64,000 bases of DNA from Entoloma clypeatum (lineage: Eukaryota > Basidiomycota > Agaricomycetes > Agaricales > Entolomataceae), in NCBI GenBank assembly GCA_963565915.1, contig OY751490.1, positions 3,596,001 to 3,660,000 of the forward strand. Direction: 5' to 3'. Below, piece by piece: positions 19,742 through 30,616 of the stretch (the first letter of the stretch is position 1; every line of letters starts with the position of its first letter). A program made the translations under genes and the position numbers. Under the pieces are notes generated by a model that was given only the letters and a program-made list of their open reading frames with translations, was not told the DNA's origin and ran no database searches.

Positions 19742-22029
19742 ATTTCTACCCTCCATTGTCCATTGGGGGGGCTGACAACACCGCCCCATTGTCGGTGTTT
19801 GTCATTATTGATGAAACCCGGCTTGAGCAGTGCTCACCAATGGTGGGCATTCGACCTTTCACTATGTGGAGGTTTGGGATGTGCATCATTGCGCATTGTT
19901 TGGGTATAGGGAGGTATGCTGTACCTCCACTTGCAAGTGGGGACAATGCCATTGGCATTGTCCATCATTACTGATAACATTTGTCATCATCCAGATAGGC
20001 TGCGACTAGGACATGCATCATTGTGCGTCGACTGGACTTACAAAGGTATGTGGTACCTGCTGTCTTAAGTGGGGATGGTGCATCGGGCATCATCTGTCAT
20101 TCAGGGGGGGGGGGGGGTGACTGTTGTCCCCCTAGGTCCTATCTCCATTATAAACTGACTCATAAATCAGTTTCTCTATGACAAGGTGCAGGGAATCATT
20201 GGATTCCCTGTGGCAACCAGATGGTCATCTAATAATTGAGGTTTTGACGCAACACAATGCAGGTTCATTTGAACCTGCTTCTTTCATACAGTGTTTGTTG
20301 AATACATCAGGATACTTTGTACCCGTTTAGAGTACATGGACAGTGCCATCGGCGCTGTCGTTTCAATCATAATTTGATTGTCCTGAACAACATCTTGTTG
20401 TTTGCAATGCCAATGGGAGACATTGGGGCAATTGCTACCCCATTTCCTCCCCTTCTTGCTTCATTCCTACACTGAAGCATATATTGAGGGTCCCGAGTTG
20501 GCCCTCCTTTTTGCCAGTTGGGGACATTCATTTTCCCCTGTCACATTTTCCAACTTTTTGTTTTCCAAACGATGTGTTGTCGTTTTGGTAACTGGGCGAT
20601 ATTACATCTCCAGTTTTGTTGGGAAGATCTTTTGAGTTCCCCAGGTCCGTATTCTGGACGACATTCATTGTCATCCAATGTGCTTTTCTCATGTACCAGC
20701 TTCGCATCAGTACTCATCTCCGTTTCAGGCTCAGATGAGCCTAAAGCTTTCGGAGGTTCTATTGAACCTTCTTGACCTCTCTGTGGTGTTTTCACGCCGT
20801 TCGGTAATTGTTACCGAACTTTTTTGTGAATGACTGGTGTCGTCCTATATCTCTATTTAACCAATCATAACCAAGGGGTCTCTTGACTCCTCCATGGTTG
20901 ACGATGACCACATCTTTGGTCATTCTCATCATGGATGACTCTTGAGTCATCCTTGGTGCAGGTTCTTTCGAGCCTGCTTGGTTTCATGGCACATTTTCTT
21001 TAAATGTGCAAGGTGTATTGACACCTTGTATATTATGAAGTGGTGCTATTGTACCACCTGTCATTTGATGACTATTGTGGGAATGACACCTTTCGTTTCC
21101 ACTGGTTCTCATGTTTCACAGTCATCTCTGTCCGTGCAGGTTTATTTAAACCTGCTTGTTCCATTTTTGGGGTGGATTCGTGGGACAACTATGTGCTGAT
21201 TTCCTCCCCTTCTTGCTTCGTACCACAACAAAGTACTTCATAGTTCCTGTGAGGCAACTTCCCTCACTTGTCCTCCAGGGATAATTTATCCCTCATCGTT
21301 TGCAACAACCTTTTTGATTCTTTCATATGATGGTATCTTTGTATGCCATCTTTATGTCCATCATATTGGGAGTTATATTTCCCAAGTCGTGGTCCATGAC
21401 TTTTTGTTCAACAAACAACATATGTTCATTTTTTCATTGGCGAGACCTCCGCCAAGTATATTATCTTTGGCAAGCTTAGCTTGCCATGTCATTTGTTCAT
21501 TTCTGGGGTTCGCGAGAATCCCCATGTTCACATGAACCTATCCTAAACGACATGTTGTCATTTCTATCTTTCTTTGGCAACATCTTTCATGCCTTTCATA
21601 TGATGGTATCTTCATATGCCATCTATGTACATGTTATATGGGGACATATAATCCCCATGTCACGGTTCACCACTCTTAGTTCAATGAACTATAGTCATTT
21701 TTGTTGGCGAGATCTTTCGCCACCCATACTTTCTTGGGCGAGCTTAGCTTGCCATATTGTCAGTTCATTTTTGGGGTTCATGTTGATCCCCATGTCATTC
21801 ACGTGAATGACTAGTGTTTAAAGGTCCGATTTGGTCCGGTTTTTGACCCTCAAAATATTGAGACTGAGACCGAGACTGATTTTTCGGTTCACATGATTCC
21901 GAAAAAACCGAACCGGACCAATGCAAGACCGGTGCATCAGTCCCTCTCACCTCAAGAAAGTGAGACCAAACTGGTTTAGACCAGTTTAAACCAATATATT
22001 ACATGTTAAACAACATCAAGGACACGCGC

Positions 22030-22560
22030 ACAGAGCCCAGTGCTGCGCATGCGCATCGTACCTCCTCCATTGGTCCTCCGTGGCCTCAGCCCACCCCCAT
22101 CTGCTCTTGTGTGTCAGTCGACGCTGTTGGGCACAAAAGGGGGCTGTTGGGCACGTGTCCAGTGGGCATGAGTCGACAGCGTTGGGGACACGAGGCGGCC
22201 GTTGGGTGCTAATAGGGGCCGTTGGGCATGAGGGGTGGCCAGTGTGCGTGAAGGAAGGGTGGTGGGCGTGAATCAATGGTGCTGGGGACGCGAGGCGGCC
22301 ATTGGGCGATAGAGGGAGGGCCGTTGGGCATGAGGGGCGGCCAGTGTGCATGAAGGAAGGGTGCTGGGTGTGAGTTGACAGTGTTGGGGACGCAAGGCGG
22401 CCATTGGGCATTAGAGGAGGCCGTTGGGCGTTAGAGGGCCATTGGGCATGAGGGGCGGCCATTGGGCACACGAGGGGGCCGTTGGGTGCGAAGGAGGCTG
22501 TTAGGTGTTAGAGGGGGCCGTTGTGTGTCAGTCAACGCCATTGTGCACGAGGGGCGGCTG
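22030..22560 (-). repeat. 20-bp minisatellite of hAT-X
   Basis: The reverse complement of the GCCCAACGGCC array in hAT-1, with the same 20-bp step but more gaps and blocks mentioning CGACGCTGTTGGG-like variants. Confidence 0.8.
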
Positions 22561-22706
22561 GGTGGAGTGAAGGTGGGGGATAAAAAAGAGTGTGGGAAGG
22601 TTTCGACTTATGTATGGGTCGACTCTCGGCAATTGCTGAGAGTGCTTGGCATCAATGCCGAGCGACGTGTGTCGTTGAAACTCACGTCGTCGAGTCCCAA
22701 TCCATG

Positions 22707-23094
22707 TGTTATGCTTAACAAACCGTTCCAAGGTTCGGGCAGAGTATGCAGGAAGTGGAAAGGCGAAGAGCAAAGTGATTGCTAAATCTAAGGAATGTAG
22801 CTATGGTACATGGGGTTTATATAGTACTGGCTACGAGCAGTAGCGAGTGAGTCAGTAGCTGCGGAAGGCAGTGCGGATGAGTCAGTAACTGCAGAAAGGC
22901 AGTGCGAAGTGAGTCAGATGACTGCAGACTGAGTAATCCCTACTGCGGAGTGCGAGTCAGCGCGGGAGCAAAGTATACTAAAGGAGAATGGTAGAGTAAA
23001 GGTAAGTGAATAAGCGGTCCGATGAGTCAAAGAAATAACGAAGGTACAATGCAAGGGAAAAGTGCGTAACATACAAACCGGTAAGTCCGTAACA
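22707..23094 (-). repeat. Gypsy-B 3' LTR (subfamily B)
   Basis: 388 bp, TG...CA ends, pairs with 28921-29309. Confidence 0.9.
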
Positions 23095-23128
23095 TGTTCC
23101 CCTCCTCAAGCTCTGTGTCCTCACAGAG

Positions 23129-23491
23129 TCATTGTCCCCATCCTCCAGCATTGTCGTTGTTTGTCCAGGAGCCATTCTCCTTGAGGCTCCAATCATCTAT
23201 TAGCTCTTCGTTGATGGCGACGGCGAGCTCGAGACTCCGGACGGCTAGTCGGATGCGCCGGTTTTCAACGACCAGCGTACGGGTGTAGTTCCCGAGGATT
23301 TGTTTCTCTTCGGGGGTTGGTGCGACGGGGAGGTCGGATAAAGAATGGAGGCGGATGTGCATCTGTCGATGCAGGATGTTGGCGAGCGAGGCTTCTAGCG
23401 TGTGGATCTGGTCTCTCATGGAGAGGGCTTCACCCATGAGGGCAGTGATGGCGGGGTTGGTTTCAGTGGATGTGGTGGTGGCGGTGGACAT
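23129..23491 (-). CDS. Gypsy-B ORF3, conserved small protein in the env position
   Basis: 120 codons, same sense as gag-pol, between the pol stop (23614) and the 3' LTR. It matches ORF3 of Gypsy-A with many conservative changes while keeping LSMRD, LHRQMHIRLHSLS, PEEKQILGNYT, AVAINEELI, DWSLKE and the terminal GWGQ. The surrounding DNA is much more diverged between A and B than gag-pol is, so an ORF that stays open and conservative points to selection on the protein. No signal peptide, zinc motif or membrane span. Likely an accessory protein; function unknown. A GATAAAAGAC motif about 120 nt upstream is shared with Gypsy-A. Confidence 0.65.
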   Translation of the reverse strand: MSTATTTSTETNPAITALMGEALSMRDQIHTLEASLANILHRQMHIRLHSLSDLPVAPTPEEKQILGNYTRTLVVENRRIRLAVRSLELAVAINEELIDDWSLKENGSWTNNDNAGGWGQ

Positions 23492-23613
23492 GGTGCGGAG
23501 GATGTTGGAGAGATAGAGGAAGAATGGAGTAGCTATATTGAAGATGGAGCGGAGAACTCGGTGGGTTTTTGACTGATGAGGTCGATGCTGTTGCTGATTT
23601 CAACGGGTGTCTT

Positions 23614-26600
23614 TTATCGTGGACGTGACGGGTTCTGCCGATGGAAATCACGGATCAAATCTTGAGCGTTCTGAACATTAGCTCGCGGTTCCCATGTGTT
23701 CTCTTCTGGGCCATATCCTTCCCACTGGACGAGGTACTGGATCTTTCCACGGAACTTTCGAGAGTCCAGGATCGTAGACACATGGTACTCTTCTTGTCCT
23801 TCGACGATGATCGGATCAGGGGCTGGTTTCTTTTTCTGGATGGCGTACTTCGGAGTTTCATATGGTGACAACAGGGTCTTGTTGAACACAGGGTGAATCA
23901 TCTTCCAAGTCTTTGGAAGATCAAGAAGGTACGTGCTAGCTCCTTTCTTCTCTAGGGCTTTGAATGGTCCATGTCGGAGTGCATCAAGTTTCTTTGAGGG
24001 TCGATCGGTCCTGATGTTAGTCCCTTCCAGCCACACCTTGTCTCCGATGCGGTAGTCCCGAGACGGACTTCGCTGTGTGTCAACTGTCTTCTTCATCTGA
24101 TCCTGTGCTTGTTTCAGCGCAGCATTGGCTTCTTCTCGTGCCTGTTTGAGTTTTTTCAAGAAGTCGTTGGCAGCCGGATTGGTATCTTCTAACACGAGTT
24201 CTCCCTTCCACGGATGTAAACCGTAGTTGAGGTAGAATGGGGTGTGCTTCGTTGCCTGGTGTTCTTTGTCATTGTACTGGAACTCTGCGATTGCGATCCA
24301 TTCAGCCCAATCATCCTGTAGATGGTTGACAAAGTTTCGTAAGAATGCTTCTGTTTCCTGATGCGATCGCTCGGCCTGTCCATCAGTCTGTGGGTGGTAT
24401 GCGGTGGACAGGTTCCTCTTGATCCCTAACATGCGGCAGAGTATCTCCATGAACTTCGCAGCGAACTGTGGTCCCCTATCGCTGATGATCTTCTTGGGGA
24501 TCCCATGAAGCTTCCCTATCTGATCCCGATAGATCTTGGCTAATCCTTCAGCCGATAGTTCCACAGTTGTCGGAATGAGGTGAAGCATCTTCGAATGTCT
24601 ATCCGTGATGACCAGAATTGCGTTTTTTCCATCAGATTCTGGTATCGGTCCCACAACATCGATTCCTATGTCTTCCCATGGGTGACTTGGTGCTGCATGG
24701 GGATGTAGCGGAGCATGTCGCTTTTGTCGGTTAATCTTGTTGCATTGACAAGTGTCGCAACCCTTCACGTACTTCTTCACATCATGCAGTATGGTAGGCC
24801 ACCAGTAGGTGCGAGTGAGGAGTTCATGTGTCCGGTACTGTCCTGGATGTCCAGCCACTGGTGCATCGTGTGATTCAAACATCAATTCTTGTCGCAATTG
24901 TGGATCTGGCGGGACATAGACTCGTTCGCCTGCATATGTGATGCCGTTTTCCTGTTGATACCAATGAGGATTCTTCTTTAGACCCTGGGCTACTTCTGTC
25001 TCCATGCGGTTTGAACCCTTGATGCGTGCAATCCACGGATTTTCGATGGTCGTGACGTTTCCAATTTTGATGGAATCAGATGTTTCACCCCCTTCAAAGA
25101 ATTGTTCCTCTGTGAACATCTCCATTTGTACCACATCTTCTGATTCCAACCGTTTCAAGAATAGTCCCTCCTTGAGCATTTGGTCACTGTCCTGTGGTTC
25201 GAGTTCCGCTTCATACCAGGGTAAGCGTGACAGGATGTCCGCTTTCGCATTGGTCTTGCCGGGCACATGCCGTAATTCGAAGTCATAGTCTTGTAACTTC
25301 ATTTTCCAGCGTCGCTGTCGTTGATTCAGGTCCTGAGGACGACGGAAATATTCCAGGTTTTTGTGATTGGTCAAGATTTCAAAACGTTCCCTGGCTTCGA
25401 GCAGATAGTGTCTCCAATCTTTTAATGCTTCCACGACTGCCAGAAGTTCCTTGTCGTATATCTCGTAATTCTGTTCGGCCGCGGACATGGTCCGCGACAA
25501 GAACGCGATGGGGTGCCATTTGTCGTCTTGCTTCTGAGAGAGTACTGCTCCAATTGCATAGCCCGATGCATCGGTTTCAACCCTGAACTGTCCCTCTGGT
25601 TTCGGTAATGCCAAGACTGGTGCCGATGTAATTGCCCATATGAGACCTTCAAAAGCTTGCTGCTCTGTTGGTCCCCAAGTAAACGCCATACCGCCTGTGA
25701 GCGTGGTGAGAGGTTTTGCGATGTTTGAGTACCCTTCAATAAAACGTCGATAGAAATTAGCAAATCCAAGGAACTTCTGAACTTCCTTTTTTGATGTGGG
25801 TGCTCGCCAGTTTCGAATTGTATCCACCTTCTCAGTTTCCATCTCAACATGTCCCTCACCAACCACATATCCCAATATAGGACATTTCATTACTTCCCAT
25901 AAACACTTCTTCTCCTTTAGGAACAAATTATTGTCCAATAGGATCTGTAGGATTTCTTCAGTGTTTCGCGCGAGTTCTTCCTTGGTTTTACCGATAACCA
26001 CGATGTCATCTATGTAGATCACGCAGATACGTCGGCGGATCTGGTCCCGGAATAGACTAGCCATCATTCAAGAGAACATTCCCGGGGAGTTGCAAAGACC
26101 GAAAAACATGACCAATGGTTCGAACAATCCTCGACTGGTGAGGAAGGCAGCTTTCCATTCATCGCCCTCCTTAATCCGGACGTTGTTATAGCCCCACATG
26201 ATGTCCATTTTATTGAAGTAGACCGCATCTTTCAGTACGTCCAAGAGATCGGATATTTGTGGGAGTGGGAACTTGTCTTTGACCGTGAATTTATTGACCA
26301 TGCGGTAATCTTGTACCAATCGTTTGGAGCCATCCTTCTTGTTGATGAAGAAGCAAGGGGAGGCATAAGGGGATTTGGACGGGCAGATCTTTCTGGTTGC
26401 TAGACCCTTGTCAATGAATGCGTCCAATTCCTCTTGTTCCTTTTGCGTCATGGGATATGTATTTCCCCCTAGTTCCTTTGGTGTGTCCGGTGTAAGTTTG
26501 ATACCATGGTCCCATTCCCTCTCCTTTGGGATCTTGTCAAAGTTCTCTTTCTCGAAAAGATGAGCAAATCGTTCAACATATGAGGGTCATTTGGTTGTGG

Positions 26601-27222
26601 GAGGTGGTGTGGGAGTGACGGCTTTTAAGATAGGGTTTCCAGGCTTCCATTTCTGATCTGACTTCTTGGGTGCATCCTTGTCACGCACTTCAACCATGTG
26701 AACCCGGTGTTTGCAACCATCAAGGTTGACCCTGAAGTCCGAATGTTTGGTTTGGCATGTTGTTGGGCACTGGTTGAATGTTACAGCACCGGTTGTCCAA
26801 TTGATTGTGGGGTTGTGGTGTACCAACCAGTCATGTCCCAAGAGCATGTCCATTCTCCCAATGTCCAGTACCATTGCTTCTATGGTTTCCTGATGTGCTC
26901 CTAAATCCAGCTTGACTTCGGCAAGTTGGCTCACTTTCTGTTGTCGATTTGGTGATCCATCCGCATTTAGAATTGCTATGGGCGGTATTCCTCGCATGGG
27001 GAGGTTCTGTTCGTGTACTATTCTGGGATGGATGCATGTGCGTTCACATCCGCTGTCAACCTCAGGTCGGATAACCTTTGGTCCTCGTTGTGTCCTGAGC
27101 TGAGCTAACAGCCTGATTTCTCGTCTTTTCGGAGGTTTATCTCCCTTCACAATCTTAGTCGACGCAGCAGCTCGCTTGGCAGGGATGACATAGGTTCTAT
27201 TGTCCGCAGTCATACAAGGCAA
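23614..27222 (-). pseudogene. Gypsy-B pol polyprotein with two in-frame TGA codons
   Basis: Same frame and layout as Gypsy-A pol: protease 27222-26587, TGA, RT fingers 26451-26068, TGA, then RT palm (YIDDIVV), RNase H, HHCC/DDE integrase and chromodomain in the 817-codon piece 26067-23614. The TGA codons are at 26587-26589 and 26068-26070. Only a few residues differ from Gypsy-A, clustered in the last 200 residues (for example QIGKLHG instead of QIWKLHG, and ENTWEPRAN instead of ENRWEPQAN). If read-through does not occur, this copy makes no full-length Pol. Confidence 0.85.
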
Positions 27223-27263
27223 GCAAGTCTGTTTAATAGATAAGGGTCACGACTTAGCGTCGT

Positions 27264-28130
27264 TTAATCAGACCCTTCAGGAAAATCCTTCTCGTCGGCT
27301 TCTAAGATTGTGGTTTCATCATTCTCAGCATCTTCCTCGGACACCTTCCTAACCCTTCCAGAGTTCTTCTTTGGCTTGCGGCAGTTGCGCACGATATGGC
27401 CTTCTTGGTCACAGTTGAAACACTTGCGACCATCTTTCTTCTTTGGAGCGCTACAGTCTTTAGCCAGATGACCAAAGCGTTGACAGTTGTAGCAATGGGC
27501 TACTCCTGCTTTGTCGATCTCCATGGCCTTGCCCTGACCACCATAAGTGGTACCCGATCCGGTGTGCATGTCGCCGCCACCTCGGATGACCAGTGCGTGT
27601 CCTTCCATCTGTCGTCCCTTGTTTCGGATCTCCTTTGCGTAATCGGTGTACGTCTTGCCATCACTAGCCACTTGTTCAGAGATTCTGCGGTTGACATTTT
27701 TCTCTAGGATGTATTTCCCAGTTTCTTCGCCAAGGTTTGACAGTTTCAAGAGTTCTTCAAATTCATCCAAGAATTCATCAACAGTGCGTTTCTCTTGTTT
27801 CAGGACTTCGAGTCTTGCTTTGGCAGCGACCGACTTGTTGGCGATGGAGAATCGTGTGGCGATATCATCGGAAAAACCTAGCCAGGTGATGTTCTCGTTG
27901 TCAATGGCAAGAGCGTCTAACTTGTTACTGGCCCAGTGTCTGCCGGACCCTTCCATCATGCGGGATAACACCGCAAGAATCTTCTGATCGTCTGTGAGGC
28001 TCTTTTGGAACCTGATGTATAGTTTGGTGGCTTTCCACCACTCGTCGAAGGTGTATCTGTCCTTGAACATCCCAGGATCCTTGATGATCTTGGATGTATC
28101 CATTGTTTGTACAGCTGGAGCTTCTGCCAT
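27264..28130 (-). CDS. Gypsy-B Gag (two CCHC zinc knuckles)
   Basis: 288 codons starting MAEAPAVQTMDTSKII. Capsid-like helices, then CYNCQRFGHLAKDC and CFNCDQEGHIVRNC, then an acidic tail. It differs from Gypsy-A Gag at a few positions only (for example RYTFDEWW against RYTFGEWW). The coding potential extends upstream without a stop for about 80 codons (homologous to the Gypsy-A extension beginning NERLDPFS), so the true N-terminus may lie before this ATG. Confidence 0.8.
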   Translation of the reverse strand: MAEAPAVQTMDTSKIIKDPGMFKDRYTFDEWWKATKLYIRFQKSLTDDQKILAVLSRMMEGSGRHWASNKLDALAIDNENITWLGFSDDIATRFSIANKSVAAKARLEVLKQEKRTVDEFLDEFEELLKLSNLGEETGKYILEKNVNRRISEQVASDGKTYTDYAKEIRNKGRQMEGHALVIRGGGDMHTGSGTTYGGQGKAMEIDKAGVAHCYNCQRFGHLAKDCSAPKKKDGRKCFNCDQEGHIVRNCRKPKKNSGRVRKVSEEDAENDETTILEADEKDFPEGSD

Positions 28131-28374
28131 GTTTAGAGTCTGCGGAGGAGAAGAGGAGTCGGGTTGTTGGGATGAAGATGGGGTTCGGGATACAGGTAAG
28201 GATTGAAAATGAGTCCCTGTTCTAGGCGTCTGTTCGATATCTGACTGCGCGGAGTCAAAAGTAAATTTGTCAGGGGACTCGTTGGCGGAATCGGTGGCAA
28301 AACGTTCAGAGTATTTCCTCTGTAAATCTCTAAGGAATCTCTGTTCCTGCGCGTCTGTTGGTCTCGAGAAGGGG

Positions 28375-28907
28375 TCAAGTCTCTCGTTTTGTGCCCAGCG
28401 GTTGTACTCGTCTGTTGTTCTTCGGTGGTGAAGTGGGCGTAGATCTGCTGCTTCGAGTAAGACGTGATGATGTGGCTCTGGGACGTCTCGATGTGAGCGT
28501 CCTAATCAATCTTCTGATAACGGTTGTCTGGACACCGATAAACTCTCTGATCTCTGTGATCCGACCTGTCTGAGGTCCTTCTTGAACGCGAAAGCTTTCG
28601 AGTTCATTCTGTCGGGCGTTGTAACGCGCGATCTGGTGTTGCCGAGCAAGATGGATGCTTTCTGCTATCTCGCCGTGGGGGCGATGCTCGTTGTTGTCTA
28701 GTTCTTCGTCAAGCACCTGCTGTAGGATGCGACGGATCTCCGATTCGATGTACTGCTGGATGAGTGTAAAATCGATACTGTCTCGAGGACTTAGCTCCTC
28801 CTGTCAGGCTTCTGGCGTGCTGAATGGGTTACTGGTGAAGTCTTCAAAGAAGCGCGACGTCTTGACTCGTCTGGTAGTTGCTCTCTTTGCTCTGGGCGAA
28901 CCTAACG
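28375..28907 (-). other. Gypsy-B leader with a separate coiled-coil-like ORF
   Basis: Between primer site and gag, a frame (28716-28375, 113 codons from an alternative start, open further upstream to a stop near 28802) encodes a charged, Glu/Arg/Gln-rich helical peptide containing ARQHQIARYNARQNEL. It could be the N-terminal part of Gag separated by a frameshift near 28420, since the downstream frame resumes as YNRWAQNERLDPF. The region is missing from Gypsy-A. Confidence 0.4.
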
Positions 28908-29004
28908 AGATTTAGCAACTTGTTATGCTTAACAAACCGTTCCAAGGTTCGGGCAGAGTATGCAGGAAGTGAAAAGGGCAAAGAGCAAAGTGATTGCTAA
29001 ATCT
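28908..29004 (-). promoter_or_regulatory. Gypsy-B self-priming pair: PBS and complementary RNA 5' end, with TATA box
   Basis: The 11 nt at 28908-28918 (two bases inside the LTR edge) are the exact complement, as RNA, of 11 nt inside the LTR at 28994-29004. On the element strand the LTR copy (AGATTTAGCAA) lies about 34 nt after TATATAAA, where transcription would begin. This is the arrangement known from the S. pombe Tf1 element, where the folded-back RNA 5' end, not a tRNA, primes minus-strand DNA. No tRNA-type PBS is seen. Confidence 0.6.
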
Positions 29005-29309
29005 AAGGAATGTAGCTGTGGTACATGGGGTTTATATAGTACTGGCTACGAGCGGTAGCGAGTGAGTCAGTAGCTGCGGAAGGCAGTGCGGATGAGTCAG
29101 TAACTGCGGAAAGGCAGTGCGAAGTGAGTCAGATGACTGCGAACTGAGTAATCCCTACTGCGGAGTGCGAGTCAGCGCGGGAGCGAAGTATACTAAAGGA
29201 GAATGGTAGAGTAAAGGTAAGTGAATAAGCGGTCCGATGAGTCAAAGAAATAACGAAGGTACAATGCAAGGGAAAAGTGCGTAACATACAAACCGGTAAG
29301 TCCATAACA
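28921..29309 (-). repeat. Gypsy-B 5' LTR, with four TGAGTCA motifs in U3
   Basis: 389 bp. Four exact TGAGTCA heptamers (29063-29069, 29093-29099, 29125-29131, 29238-29244) lie upstream of the TATA box on the element strand, the first three within imperfect repeats of about 30 bp. TGA(G/C)TCA is the Gcn4/AP-1 class binding site, which suggests nutrient or stress control of transcription (inference). Confidence 0.85.
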
Positions 29310-29750
29310 CCATGGCACTGTAAGTGCTAAAATTAGTTTGTAACTTATGTAGAGATACTTAGAAACTAATAGTAGCTATACAAACAGTGAAATACAGGAG
29401 CTATGTATGGTAGAGAGTCTGTACTGAAAAATGATACATCAAAACCACTGTAAATCGTGATAAACAGTGCATCAGTTTCCCCAAAGTATTTTCTTACTTC
29501 CTCCTTTCCATGACCACTTTACACTACATGTAATATATATATACCATTGAACCATTGTATGGGAACCTATTGAGACACTTCAAATAAAATTAAAGGACTT
29601 CATAAGGTCAATATGAGTAAAATAAGTCGAAATTTTGTCCAAAGTTTTTATTCCAGCCTTGGATCCTCTTCATCCAGGGGACCTCCCAGCACCTTCATTT
29701 TTCAAATTTGGTTCATTCATTAAGAAAATATAACACTTTTTCTGAAATCT

Positions 29751-30152
29751 TGTTATGGACTCTATGGTATGAGGACCACATCATATCTTTTACCTATCGT
29801 CCAAACGCGGCGCCCTCTTACGAACTTACTATGTCTAATGTCTACTTTCGCAACCTTCAATTCCCAGTCTGACTCACTACCTTACTTTGTCATCCCCTTT
29901 AGTATACTTTGCTCCCGCGCTGACTCACTTTCCGCAGTCAGCTTACTCATTGTACATAGCCTTCCGCAGTCACCTTACTCATGTGCACTGCCTTCTGCAG
30001 TACTGACTCATCTGCTATCGCCTATAGTCAGTACCTATATAAACCCTTGGTAGCATAGTTAGATTCCTTAGATTTAGCAATCACATTGCTCTTCACCTTT
30101 CCACTTCCTGCATACTCTGCCCGAACCTTGGAACGGTTTGTTAAGCATAACA
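29751..30152 (+). repeat. Solo LTR of Gypsy subfamily A
   Basis: 402 bp from TGTTATGG to CATAACA, the same length as the Gypsy-A LTR and matching it in reverse complement over its whole length. Exact 5-bp duplication AATCT at 29746-29750 and 30153-30157. Left by LTR-LTR recombination of a full element. It lies in the AT-rich part of hAT-X. Confidence 0.9.
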
Positions 30153-30234
30153 AATCTGCACATTTGGTTATTTCTATCTTATCTGGACTTCTAAATTATT
30201 CAAGGTGTTTCAGAAGGTGAATACATACCCAATA

Positions 30235-30543
30235 TGTTGAAGTTCCACCTGGGCGTTAGCCACAGGTGTACTGAGCAACATAGCTACAGTGGAAGTACTC
30301 TACGATACCGCTATGGTCACTTACATGGTTTGGAGGGGGTAAGGCTAGTGAGAGCGGTTGAGGCTGGTGAGAGCGATGGAGCTGGTTAAGAGTCAAGAGA
30401 CAACTTTATGATATTGACAGTTTCCTGGTCTTATATACCGTACTACTGTTTGTACCAACCAAACAAGTATGTAACGAAGATATGTAAAGGTCACGTGATG
30501 TAATCTAATCTAATCTAATCTACGTGATGGAAAAGTTTCAACA
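30235..30543 (-). repeat. Copia-2 3' LTR
   Basis: 309 bp, TGTTGAAAC...TTCAACA pattern; contains a TCTAA repeat (TAATCTAATCTAATCTAATC). Confidence 0.9.
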
Positions 30544-30616
30544 CCCCCCCATATTTAGTACATACTTCTAAATACATCTTACTTTTTCCCACATATATAT
30601 AGGTACTCTGTTTCGC

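Larger units (their letters stand above)
10588..21811 (-). mobile_element. Interior of the 10406 LTR element: non-coding inverted-repeat array, interrupted by Copia-1 and hAT-1
   Basis: Removing Copia-1 (10667-16973) and hAT-1 (17483-19741) leaves about 2.6 kb of continuous sequence with no ORF longer than about 105 codons. It is a chain of some 45 short inverted repeats, each with a 5-10 bp stem and usually a 1-8 nt loop. Clear examples: 17004-17025, 17126-17143, 17335-17356, 19941-19963 (10-bp stem, loop ATT), 20799-20819 (9-bp), 20933-20952 (9-bp, loop TT), 21478-21496, and the 18-bp palindrome 21794-21811. Spacing is about 30-60 bp. The right part of the element is cut off at hAT-X. Function unknown. 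Confidence 0.55.
22707..29309 (-). mobile_element. Gypsy-B: full-length chromodomain Ty3/Gypsy retrotransposon
   Basis: LTRs at 22707-23094 and 28921-29309, 5-bp duplication CCATG at 22702-22706 and 29310-29314, total 6603 bp on the minus strand. Order on the element strand: 5' LTR, self-priming site, leader, gag, pol with C-terminal chromodomain, ORF3, polypurine tract (GAGGAGGGGAACA), 3' LTR. Gag-pol is almost identical to Gypsy-A, but the LTRs and ORF3 belong to a different subfamily. The two LTRs differ by only a handful of bases, so the insertion is fairly young. Inserted in hAT-X. Confidence 0.95.

Noticed and set aside
10406..21811. Possible CRISPR array, from many regularly spaced short repeats
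   Set aside because: Stems differ from unit to unit, there are no identical repeats with unique spacers, no cas genes, and the genome is eukaryotic.
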